Positions 25,873 through 33,055 of a stretch of 44,072 nucleotides of DNA are shown piece after piece. The DNA lies in the NCBI RefSeq assembly GCF_030645335.1, contig NZ_JAUSNH010000044.1, forward strand, positions 1 through 44,072, given 5' to 3'. This DNA is from Lacisediminimonas sp. (GTDB lineage Bacteria > Pseudomonadota > Gammaproteobacteria > Burkholderiales > Burkholderiaceae_D). Position 1 is the first letter of the stretch, and each line of letters starts with the position of its first letter. The notes beneath the pieces are model-generated. The model was not told where the DNA came from, searched no databases, and was given only the letters and a program-made list of their open reading frames with translations. The position numbers were made by a program, and so were the translations under genes.

Positions 25873-26847
25873 ATGTCCGAAGGGGACAAAAAAACTACAG
25901 AAAAAATGGCAAATATCAGAAGGCTTCGCCACGTCGTTGCACTTGGCAAATTCGGTTCTTTCGCGCTCGCCGCGGACTCCGTACATCTCAGCCAACCGGC
26001 ATTCAGTCGCAGCATCCAGTCGATTGAAGACGAATACGGCGTGCCGCTCTTCGTGCGCGGCAGCCGCAAGGTCCAGCCAACGCCGTATGGAAAAATTGTC
26101 ATCGCGCGCGCTGAGAAGATCCTGCAGGAAGTCAATGGCTTGAAGCGCGACGTCGACTTGATGAAAGCGCACGAATTCGGCGAAGTATTGGTTGGCATGG
26201 GGCCGATCCCGGCAGCCGTATTGCTGATCCCGGTCATCTCGCGCCTGGCAAAACAACATCCGCAAATCCATACCAAGGTCGAGATCACGCACTCGCGCAA
26301 CCTGCTCAAACTACTCAATGCCGAAGCACTCGATTTCTTCATCGCCGACATCCGTGAACTTAATGCCGGCGACCGCCTCGATATTGTGCCCTTGCCCAAA
26401 CTGGGCCTGAGCTGTTTCTGCCGGGTCGACCATCCCCTGTTGTCGCAACCGGTGGTAACGGCCCATGACTTGCTGAAATTTCCGCTGGCGTCGTTCCGCT
26501 TCCCTGACCAATCGATCGTCGAGCTCATCACATCGCTGGGATATACCGGCGATCCGCGTTTGCTGTGGACTGTGGAATGCGACAACTTGCTGGTGCTGGC
26601 GCATATCGCCTCCACCAGTGATGTCATCACCCTCGGTCCCGAGCAAGCTTTGCGTGCGCAGAAAAAAGACAAGAGCCTGGTCGAGTTGACGCTGGACCAG
26701 CCACTTGGCGTGCGCACCCACTTTGGCATCGTCACATTGCGCGACCGCATGCAGTCTCCAGCGGCCGAATTGTTCCTGCAATATGCCGTCGAACAACTGG
26801 AATCCGGCATGAGCCCGCTGAATAAGGGCAGTGCGCGCAAGGCTTGA
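25873..26847 (+). CDS. LysR-family transcriptional regulator
   Basis: A 324-residue LysR protein. The helix-turn-helix lies around residues 15-75 (MANIRRLRHVVALGKFGSFA, then QPAFSRSIQSIEDEYG and the wing LFVRGSRKVQPT), followed by the effector domain. ATG 25873 gives an 11-residue polar extension; the internal ATG at 25906 (MANIRRLRH) matches the usual LysR start better, but neither has a clear ribosome-binding site. It diverges from the ATPase-thyA genes and is their likely regulator. It ends 17 bases from the convergent MetF-like gene, so it may also belong to the microcompartment region. Confidence 0.9.
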   Translation: MSEGDKKTTEKMANIRRLRHVVALGKFGSFALAADSVHLSQPAFSRSIQSIEDEYGVPLFVRGSRKVQPTPYGKIVIARAEKILQEVNGLKRDVDLMKAHEFGEVLVGMGPIPAAVLLIPVISRLAKQHPQIHTKVEITHSRNLLKLLNAEALDFFIADIRELNAGDRLDIVPLPKLGLSCFCRVDHPLLSQPVVTAHDLLKFPLASFRFPDQSIVELITSLGYTGDPRLLWTVECDNLLVLAHIASTSDVITLGPEQALRAQKKDKSLVELTLDQPLGVRTHFGIVTLRDRMQSPAAELFLQYAVEQLESGMSPLNKGSARKA

Positions 26848-26864
26848 GCGGGCGGCATCCTGCG

Positions 26865-28550
26865 TTACCCGGAATTGCGCATGCGCTGCACCGCGCGAAT
26901 CGATGGGTCGACATTTGCGTGGGCCACGCCAACGTCTTCAATTGCCTTCGCCAACGGGGGCGTGCTTGTCGCGCCCGTCGTTACCGGTGTCGTTGCGCTG
27001 GTACTTGCGCTTTTCTTTGCGGCCGTCGTCTTTACCCGCCGCACCAGCGGCACGGCACCACTGAATTCGTTGATCCATGATGACGTGTTGCGCGTGCCTT
27101 GGACCGCCGGCACCAGTACTTCTTCCAGCTCAGCCAGCTTGCCGAGTGCTTTGGCGATGCGGTACTTGCCGTTGTGGATGCATTCGCGATCCTTGAACTC
27201 GCAGACGTTGTCATCGGTGCCACTGCACGGTCCGTTGGCCAGGCCTTTCGGGCAGGTTTCGGGGCACTTGTACATCAGGTATTCAATCCGGCAAAAGCCA
27301 CAACTCTCGCATCCCAGCAGCGGCGCCTTGATGCTGTGCTCCAGCTTGAGCGTGATGGCATGCCCGAGCTTGCTGGTGCCCATGACGCGCATCAGGGGCT
27401 TCATGACTGCAGCGCCGGTCGAACCCTTCTTGAATGCCAGGTCGTGCACGGTAGACATCTTCCTGTACTGCCGCATCTCCTCTTCACCCGGCTGTGCATC
27501 GCCGATCCGGGGGAGCGCATCCAGGCTGCCGGGCGAAGGGCGCGTCGTGCCGAACAGATAGATTCCGCCCGGGGGTGAAAAAATCACTTCGCGGCCGTCC
27601 TGCAAACGGTGTGCGTCGCGCCATGCGTCGTTCCAGTCGAGCCGGCTGCGGACGGTTTTTTCGAGGTCGTCGACCAGTTCGATTACTTGGCAAAGCGTCT
27701 CATATTCGTCCACGCCACTTAGTTGCACGCCGGCGTATCCCATCAGTTTCACGCCGATTACCTGCAGTGCCAGGCGGTGGAAATAATGCTGTTGCGCCAG
27801 TGGCTTGCCCAGCGCATGTTCCTCGCTGATCTTATTAAACAAATCATCGCTCATGTGCACGCCAGGCAGGCGACGCCCATGTATGCCGCGCGCCCAACCC
27901 ATGGAAGGCAGCAACAGGTTCGCGACCAAGGGTATGGTGAATCCCCGCGCATTGCAATACCAGGCCAGTTCCTCGAACTTACGCATGTCCCAGCCGCAGT
28001 TGGTGATCAGGTAACTGGCGCCGGCGTTGATTTTCTTGGCCATTTTCAGGTACTGGTTGGCCAACTCCTCTTCCCGATATTTGAATGGCGACACTGCAGC
28101 CGCAATCAGCGCGCCGGGTTCCATATGTCGCACATCTGACACCGCCACCACTGAATCGTGATACCGGATGCGGTCGGGTCGGGCCTCATCCGGCAAGCGG
28201 TCGCCGCTCACCAACAGCATGTTGGTCAAACCCGCATCCAGCGCGCGGCGGTACACCGCATTGGCCTGGGCCGGGTCGCGGCCTTTGCCGGCCAGGTGCA
28301 GCAAGGGAATCTTCCCGCTGGCTTCAAGCACGATGCGGCCGCATTCCACGGTGTCCACGCAATCGCGGCCCTTTACCCGGTCGCCGATATTGATGCCGCG
28401 AATGCGCGGGTCGCGACCAACAAGTTCCGCATTGCGCACCAGCGCCAGCAGCGCGCTCGGGCCTTCGCTCTGCAGGGCAGGAACGTGCTCCAGCGTATAG
28501 AGGAACTCTCCGATCTCCAGCGCTTGCCGGATTCCGTTTTGATGAGACAT
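26865..28550 (-). CDS. MetF-MetV-type fusion: methylene-tetrahydrofolate reductase domain plus Cys-rich C-terminal domain
   Basis: A 561-residue protein. Residues about 10-300 form a MetF-like TIM barrel (MTHFR): Glu21 in YTLEHVP sits where the catalytic Glu of MetF is expected. NMLLVSGDRLPDEA and YLITNCGWDMRKFEELAWYC match MTHFR core segments. From about 411 a Cys-rich domain has eight Cys (414, 417, 420, 429, 433, 442, 450, 457) in CESCGFC, CPETCPKGLANGPC and following, the pattern of MTHFR_C/MetV proteins that accompany MetF in acetogens. The last 60 residues are a Thr/Ala/Pro-rich tail ending in a possible helix. The expected reaction is interconversion of methylene- and methyl-tetrahydrofolate, or a related C1 transfer. 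The frame is open to 28697, but ATG 28550 begins the conserved part. It lies 22 bases after a PanB-like gene, so it is probably in the same operon. Confidence 0.85.
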   Translation of the reverse strand: MSHQNGIRQALEIGEFLYTLEHVPALQSEGPSALLALVRNAELVGRDPRIRGINIGDRVKGRDCVDTVECGRIVLEASGKIPLLHLAGKGRDPAQANAVYRRALDAGLTNMLLVSGDRLPDEARPDRIRYHDSVVAVSDVRHMEPGALIAAAVSPFKYREEELANQYLKMAKKINAGASYLITNCGWDMRKFEELAWYCNARGFTIPLVANLLLPSMGWARGIHGRRLPGVHMSDDLFNKISEEHALGKPLAQQHYFHRLALQVIGVKLMGYAGVQLSGVDEYETLCQVIELVDDLEKTVRSRLDWNDAWRDAHRLQDGREVIFSPPGGIYLFGTTRPSPGSLDALPRIGDAQPGEEEMRQYRKMSTVHDLAFKKGSTGAAVMKPLMRVMGTSKLGHAITLKLEHSIKAPLLGCESCGFCRIEYLMYKCPETCPKGLANGPCSGTDDNVCEFKDRECIHNGKYRIAKALGKLAELEEVLVPAVQGTRNTSSWINEFSGAVPLVRRVKTTAAKKSASTSATTPVTTGATSTPPLAKAIEDVGVAHANVDPSIRAVQRMRNSG

Positions 28551-28572
28551 AGACTTGTCCGCCAGGTTGCTG

Positions 28573-29439
28573 TTAATGGGCTTCGACCAGTTGCAGGAAG
28601 CGTGTGTGCTCCGCCTCGGCCATGTGTTGCGTGAACTCAGGTCCCGGGTATTGGCGCGACAGCACCTGTTCTTTATAGGTGCGCAAACCGTCGGCAATCA
28701 CGGGCCGGATATCGACGAAGACCTTGGCATGCGGTGGACGCGGAAACGCGCTGTAGCCAATCGCATCCCCGGTGCCGATATAGATGCCATCCGGCGACGG
28801 TCCGGCGCTCACGCTGATGATCGGGACCGGCAGCGTGCTGGCGAGGAAGTGTGTGATCTCCACTGGCACGTATTCGAGGATGATGGCAAATGCGCCAGCG
28901 TCAACGAATGCGCGCGTGTCGTCCACGATCCTCGCTGCTTCCACGGCGGTCCTTCCCTTGGTGCCGTAACCGCTTTGCTCCAGTTTGCGCGAGGCCTGCA
29001 TACCCATGTGTCCGACCACGGGAATGCCGGCCGCAACAATGGCAGCGACATGTTTTGCCGTATGCCGGTTGCCTTCGCACTTGACGGCGTCGGCGCCGCC
29101 TTCGCTGATCAGTCGCCCTGCGTTGCGCACCGCATCCGCGGTGCTGTAGTGGTAAGTCATGTACGGCATGTGAGCAATGATCATGCCGTACTTCGCTACG
29201 CGGCTAACCGCCTGGGTGAGGATCAACTGTTCGTCAAAACACACCGTCATCGGCGTGGCATGACCGAGCAGCGACATCGGCCCGGCGTTGCCGTTGATCA
29301 GGAAGTCGAATCCGATTTCGTCGGCAATGGCAGCCAGCGGCGAGTCATAGGCGGCGATGCAGACCACCGGCTCGCCGCGCTGCTTCTTGGCGAGGATGTC
29401 ACGGACCGTCGTCTTGCGGCGCTTGGGTATTGGTGTCAT
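28573..29439 (-). CDS. PanB-like (ketopantoate hydroxymethyltransferase / PEP mutase superfamily) enzyme, copy 1
   Basis: A 288-residue TIM barrel clearly homologous to PanB: AAYDSPLAAIADEIGFD, ISEGGADAVKCEGN, GHMGMQASRKLEQSGYG and ILEYVPVEIT align with E. coli PanB. PanB transfers a hydroxymethyl group from methylene-tetrahydrofolate to a 2-oxo acid. Two of its three metal ligands differ here: the Asp of VGDS is Asn51 (INGNAG) and the Asp of DLPF is His90 (AHMPY). Lys120 and Glu122 (KCEG) are kept. It is therefore probably not ketopantoate synthesis, and panC/panD are absent. ATG 29439 has GGAGGGG upstream; the frame is open to 29469. It is a tandem duplicate of the gene at 29481. Confidence 0.85.
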   Translation of the reverse strand: MTPIPKRRKTTVRDILAKKQRGEPVVCIAAYDSPLAAIADEIGFDFLINGNAGPMSLLGHATPMTVCFDEQLILTQAVSRVAKYGMIIAHMPYMTYHYSTADAVRNAGRLISEGGADAVKCEGNRHTAKHVAAIVAAGIPVVGHMGMQASRKLEQSGYGTKGRTAVEAARIVDDTRAFVDAGAFAIILEYVPVEITHFLASTLPVPIISVSAGPSPDGIYIGTGDAIGYSAFPRPPHAKVFVDIRPVIADGLRTYKEQVLSRQYPGPEFTQHMAEAEHTRFLQLVEAH

Positions 29440-29480
29440 GTCATCCCCTCCATGTCTGGTCGTTGACATTGCAGCCGGGT

Positions 29481-30338
29481 CTAGCGGACTAGGGTCAAGA
29501 ACTTTTCGTGCTCCACTTCCGTCATGTGTTGGGTGAAGTGCTCGTTCGGGTAGCTGCGGTCGAGCACCTGCTTCTTGTAATCGGACAGACCTTGCTGGAT
29601 CAGCGGACGAACATCCACGAACGAGGCTTCATTTTTCGGGCGCGGGAAGGCGCTGTAGCCGACGGCGTCACCGCTGATCAGGTAGATGCCGTCCGGTGAC
29701 GGCCCTGCACCGACGCTGATGACCGGCACCGGCAGCGTGCGCGCCAGGTATTCGGTGATCTCGACCGGTACATATTCCAAAATCATGGCAAAGATGCCGG
29801 CGTCGACGAAGGCGCGTGCATCTTCCACGATTTTCGCGGCCTCGTCTGCGCTGCGACCTTTGAAGCCAAAGCCGCTTTGTTCCAGCTTGCGCGACGCCTG
29901 CATGCCCATATGTCCCATCACAGGCACACCTGCGCGCACGATTTCAGCAACGTTGACTGCAGTGTGTTTGTTGCCTTCGCACTTAACAGCATCGGCGCCG
30001 CCTTCGCTGATGAACCGCGCCGCATTGCGAATCGCTTCTTCTGCCGTGCCGTTATAGGTCATGTAAGGCATATGGCCGATCACCATGCCGTACTTGGCAA
30101 CCCGGCTTACGGCCTGGGTCAGGATGAGCTGCTCTTCATAACGCACCGTCAGCGGCGTCGGGTGTCCCAATAGCGACATGGGTCCGGCATTGCCGTTGAT
30201 CAGCAGGTCGAATCCGATTTCGTCGGCGATCGCTGCCATCGGTGAATCATAGACGCCAATGGCGACAATCATTTCCTTGTTTTGCTTCTTTTGCAGTAAC
30301 TGCTTGATCGTGACTTTCTTGCGTTTGGTTTCGCTCAT
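29481..30338 (-). CDS. PanB-like (ketopantoate hydroxymethyltransferase / PEP mutase superfamily) enzyme, copy 2
   Basis: A 285-residue PanB homologue, aligned without gaps over nearly its whole length with the copy at 28573 and identical at most positions. It shares the same changes at the PanB metal site: Asn50 in INGNAG for Asp and His89 in GHMPYMTY for Asp. Lys119, Glu121, His143 and Glu188 are retained. ATG 30338 follows GGAGAAAAC and is preferred over an upstream start at 30398. It is the first gene of the left-hand (minus) arm of the microcompartment locus, followed by copy 1 after 41 bases and the MetF-like gene. The two copies may form a hetero-oligomer or act on two substrates; this is inference. 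Confidence 0.86.
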   Translation of the reverse strand: MSETKRKKVTIKQLLQKKQNKEMIVAIGVYDSPMAAIADEIGFDLLINGNAGPMSLLGHPTPLTVRYEEQLILTQAVSRVAKYGMVIGHMPYMTYNGTAEEAIRNAARFISEGGADAVKCEGNKHTAVNVAEIVRAGVPVMGHMGMQASRKLEQSGFGFKGRSADEAAKIVEDARAFVDAGIFAMILEYVPVEITEYLARTLPVPVISVGAGPSPDGIYLISGDAVGYSAFPRPKNEASFVDVRPLIQQGLSDYKKQVLDRSYPNEHFTQHMTEVEHEKFLTLVR

Positions 30339-30415
30339 TTTGTTTTCTCCAACAGTGAGTGCGTATTCGGACTTACAACCCGAAGTGCAGACTAGCACCG
30401 GGCTTTCGCAAGCTC

Positions 30416-30531
30416 CAATGCAATGTATTGAGTGTTTCCATGCAGTGCGCGCAAAGAGCGCGGCGATGTGGCTTGCAATGCGCTTCTTGCATTGACTTGC
30501 CCAGCAGATTGCATTGGCCGTGGCGCAATGC
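30416..30531. promoter_or_regulatory. cluster of five CAATGC/GCATTG motifs in the divergent BMC promoter region
   Basis: In the 298-base gap (30339-30636) between the two arms of the microcompartment locus, CAATGC occurs at 30416-30421, 30476-30481 and 30526-30531, and its reverse complement GCATTG at 30489-30494 and 30511-30516. They form one CAATGC-N7-GCATTG and one GCATTG-N9-CAATGC inverted pair. Five copies in 116 bases is far above chance and suggests a shared operator for both arms. No -35/-10 boxes were assigned with confidence. Confidence 0.6.
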
Positions 30532-30636
30532 CGCTGCTACTCTGGCCTTCGAAAAGTGCACACAGGCAGACTCTGATGCAAGTAAGCGATCCGGCAGCAG
30601 AAGACACCGATATCAAACGAACAGGAAGTATTTCGA

Positions 30637-31527
30637 ATGGCCGACAACAGCGTGAACAGCAGGAAGCCCGTTACACCGAATGCGATCCGCAGCCGCAAGA
30701 ACGGATCGGCGCCGGTGACGATGGTGTCTGCCTATGACTATCCGTTCGCGCGCTTTGCAGACGAAGCGGGCATCGACATAATTTTTGTCAGTGACGCGCT
30801 GGCCAGTGTCGGCCTGGGCCGCTCCGGCACGCAGTCCGTGACGGTGGACGAAATGGTCTATCACACCAAGGCCGTGCGTGCCGGCGCAGGCAACAGTATG
30901 GTGCTGGCGTCACTGCCCCACCTGTCTTACACCACGCCACGCGAGGCGATTGCCAACGCCAGTCGGTTGATTAAGGAGGGTGGCGCCTGTGCGGTGGAAA
31001 TAGAAGGTTGCGCGGACCTGGCGCCGACCGTACATGCGCTCACCGACGCCGGTATTGCCGTAATGGCGCACGTCGGGCTGACCAAGAAGATTGCGGGTCG
31101 TACAGGCAGCTATCGCACTCAGGGGCTGGACGCCGATTCGGCGCTGACCGTGATTGAAGATGCGCTGGCGCTGTCAGAAGCCGGCCCGTTCGCATTGCTG
31201 CTCGAATGTGTTCCCGACCGGATTGCGGCCGTGGTCACGCAGTTGGTGCCGCAGCCGACGATCGGCATTGGCGCGGGCCCATGGTGTGATGGCCAGGGCC
31301 TGGTTTCGCAAGACATGCTTGGCCTGTTTGACAAATTCTTGCCGCGCTTCGTGCAGCAATTCGCCCAGCTCGGCCTTGCAGCGACGGATGCCTTCATGGC
31401 TTTCAAGGACCACGTAGCGCAACGACAATTTCCCGGCACGGCGCACACCACGGCGGTGGCAGATGAGGTGCTGTTGGAAATGTTGCAGAGACTGCGGCAC
31501 CGGGACGTCAACGTTTCAAACGGATAG
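30637..31527 (+). CDS. PanB-like enzyme, divergent third copy, first gene of the BMC operon
   Basis: A 296-residue PanB homologue, distant from the two copies across the promoter. Recognisable segments are TMVSAYDYPFARFADEAGID, VTVDEMVYHTKAVRAGAGN, AHVGLTKKIAGRTGSYRTQG, LLECVPDRI and TIGIGAGPWCDGQ. Compared with E. coli PanB, Asp53 (VSDA), Glu123, His145 and Glu190 are kept. The second metal Asp (DLPF) is Ser92 in ASLPH, and the Lys of KIEG is Glu121 (EIEG). The altered site argues for a different reaction from ketopantoate formation. An AGGAAG lies about 9 bases before the ATG. It precedes the shell genes by 132 bases in the same direction, so it is likely the signature enzyme of the compartment or its immediate feeder. 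Confidence 0.83.
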   Translation: MADNSVNSRKPVTPNAIRSRKNGSAPVTMVSAYDYPFARFADEAGIDIIFVSDALASVGLGRSGTQSVTVDEMVYHTKAVRAGAGNSMVLASLPHLSYTTPREAIANASRLIKEGGACAVEIEGCADLAPTVHALTDAGIAVMAHVGLTKKIAGRTGSYRTQGLDADSALTVIEDALALSEAGPFALLLECVPDRIAAVVTQLVPQPTIGIGAGPWCDGQGLVSQDMLGLFDKFLPRFVQQFAQLGLAATDAFMAFKDHVAQRQFPGTAHTTAVADEVLLEMLQRLRHRDVNVSNG

Positions 31528-31659
31528 GCGAAGGCAGCAAGCGCCAACTAAAAGTGTCAGGCAACACCAGCAGCACCAGCAACGCCGCAACACCGCAGTA
31601 ACGCAGCACGGGAGATCCGCGCTCTTAATCAAAGCACTCAAACCAAGATGGAGTAGAAA

Positions 31660-31971
31660 ATGGCAAATGACGGACACATTGCATTGGGCCTGGTAGAAAC
31701 CAGGGGCCTGGTCGGATCGATCGAAGCTGCAGACGCCATGGTCAAGGCGGCCAACGTCGTATTGATCGGTAAAGAGCAGATCGGCGGCGGCTACGTCACG
31801 ATCATGGTGCGCGGCGACGTTGGTGCAGTAAAGGCCGCAACCGATGCCGGTGCAGCAGCAGCCCAGCGCGTCGGCGAACTGGTCTCCGTGCACGTAATCC
31901 CGCGTCCGCATGGCGACCTCGATTTCATCCTGCCATCGCGTCCGGCAGAAACCACCGGCCGCGGCAAGTGA
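31660..31971 (+). CDS. BMC-H hexameric microcompartment shell protein (PduA/EutM type)
   Basis: A 103-residue single-domain BMC protein. [20 protein letters not shown] starts the fold. The pore region [20 protein letters not shown] matches the PduA/EutM pattern, where Gly-Ser-Gly lines the pore; here the pore loop reads [18 protein letters not shown] closes the domain, and a short polar tail follows. Hexamers of this family tile the flat facets of bacterial microcompartments and let small metabolites through. GGAG lies about 7 bases before the ATG. It is directly followed by BMC-T, then BMC-P. The call is secure. Confidence 0.97.
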   Translation: MANDGHIALGLVETRGLVGSIEAADAMVKAANVVLIGKEQIGGGYVTIMVRGDVGAVKAATDAGAAAAQRVGELVSVHVIPRPHGDLDFILPSRPAETTGRGK

Positions 31972-31978
31972 GTGTGCC

Positions 31979-32617
31979 ATGAGTAACCCTGGCGCATCGA
32001 ATATCCAGCTTCGGGCCTTCTTCTATATCGACCGGATGCAGCCCCAGTACGCTGCCTATTTCGGCACCACCACCAGCGGTGACATTCCGGTGGCCGGCAT
32101 GGCGCAGTTGTATGTCGAGCTTGCCCCCGGCAATGAAGTGTTCCGTATTGTCGACATGGCGTTGAAGGCAACCGATGTGCGTCCTGGCGTGCAAATCGTG
32201 GAGCGTGAATTCGGCATGCTCGAAGTCCACTCCGAATCGCAGGAGTCGGTGCGGGAAGCCGGTCGCGTCATCCTTGAGCGACTCGGCATGAAGGAGGAGG
32301 ACCGGATCCGGCCGAAAGTCGCATCGGTGCAGTTGATCACCAATGTCTCGCCCTACCAGGCGCAACTGATCAACCGCTCGCGGCGCGGCCACATGCTGGT
32401 GCCGGGTGAGGCGCTGTACGTGCTGGAAGTCACGCCCGCGGCCTATATCGACCTGGCAGCCAACGAAGCAGAAAAATCGGCCGATGTGCGGCTGATCCGC
32501 CTGCAGGACGTGGGCCGTTTCGGCAGGCTTTTCATGGCCGGAACCGAGTCGGATGTACGGGCAGCGCAACTGGCCTCCATCGATGCGATTGAAAGCCTTA
32601 ACGGTGTCGACAAATAG
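31979..32617 (+). CDS. BMC-T tandem-domain shell protein, CsoS1D/CcmP type
   Basis: A 212-residue protein with two BMC domains. The two halves are marked by YIDRMQPQYAAYFG with LAPGNEVFRIVDMALKATDV and PGVQIVEREFGMLEVHSE, then VQLITNVSPYQAQLINRSRRG, LYVLEVTPAAYIDLAANEAE and RFGRLFMAGTE. From memory this wording is that of the carboxysomal CcmP/CsoS1D group, whose trimers stack face to face and have a gated central pore, rather than of PduB or EutL. It would provide the wide, gated pore for larger metabolites or cofactors. ATG 31979 is five codons inside a longer open frame, right after the BMC-H stop; the ribosome-binding site is weak, which suggests coupling to BMC-H. Confidence 0.94.
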   Translation: MSNPGASNIQLRAFFYIDRMQPQYAAYFGTTTSGDIPVAGMAQLYVELAPGNEVFRIVDMALKATDVRPGVQIVEREFGMLEVHSESQESVREAGRVILERLGMKEEDRIRPKVASVQLITNVSPYQAQLINRSRRGHMLVPGEALYVLEVTPAAYIDLAANEAEKSADVRLIRLQDVGRFGRLFMAGTESDVRAAQLASIDAIESLNGVDK

Positions 32618-32686
32618 CGTGCAACAACCAAGCGAGCAGTGCACCAGGCAAGGCCTGGCCAATAGCGCAGGCGAAAGGATTTTCCA

Positions 32687-32980
32687 ATGCTGATATGCCG
32701 AATCGTCGGGACGGTAGTTTCCACCGTCAAGCAAGACAGCCTGCGCGGCAGCACGCTGCTGCTGGTGCAACGCGCTGACGCCAGCGGCGCGCAGTCGGGC
32801 GAGCCGTTCATCGCAGCCGACACCGTGGGCGCGGGAGAAGGGGAGCTTGTGATGGTGGCGACGGGCAGCGCCGCCCGCCAGGTCGCCAAGACGCGCGAGG
32901 CGCCGGTGGACGCGGCCATCATCGGCATCATCGATTCCGTCGCGCAATCCGGTGGCGCTATTTTCAGGAAGACCGGCTAG
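32687..32980 (+). CDS. BMC-P pentameric vertex shell protein (EutN/CcmL family)
   Basis: A 97-residue protein of the EutN/CcmL/CsoS4 family. The N-terminal LICRIVGTVVSTVKQDSLRG with TLLLVQ, then AADTVGAGEGELVMVATGSAAR, and VDAAIIGIIDSV are the usual OB-fold landmarks. Pentamers cap the vertices of microcompartment shells. AAGGA lies 7 bases before the ATG. With BMC-H and BMC-T it completes a minimal three-component shell, and it is followed by the aldehyde dehydrogenase. Confidence 0.95.
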   Translation: MLICRIVGTVVSTVKQDSLRGSTLLLVQRADASGAQSGEPFIAADTVGAGEGELVMVATGSAARQVAKTREAPVDAAIIGIIDSVAQSGGAIFRKTG

Positions 32981-33055
32981 TGCGCATGGAGGCCGGTAAC
33001 TGTTGCCTTGAATCCACCGTTACAAAACCTTGTTTGCCAATGAGAGGGACGTGTC

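Noticed and set aside
28573-31527. Annotation of the PanB-like genes as panB of pantothenate synthesis
   Set aside because: Metal-site residues are substituted, there are three copies, no panC or panD is adjacent, and they flank BMC shell genes.
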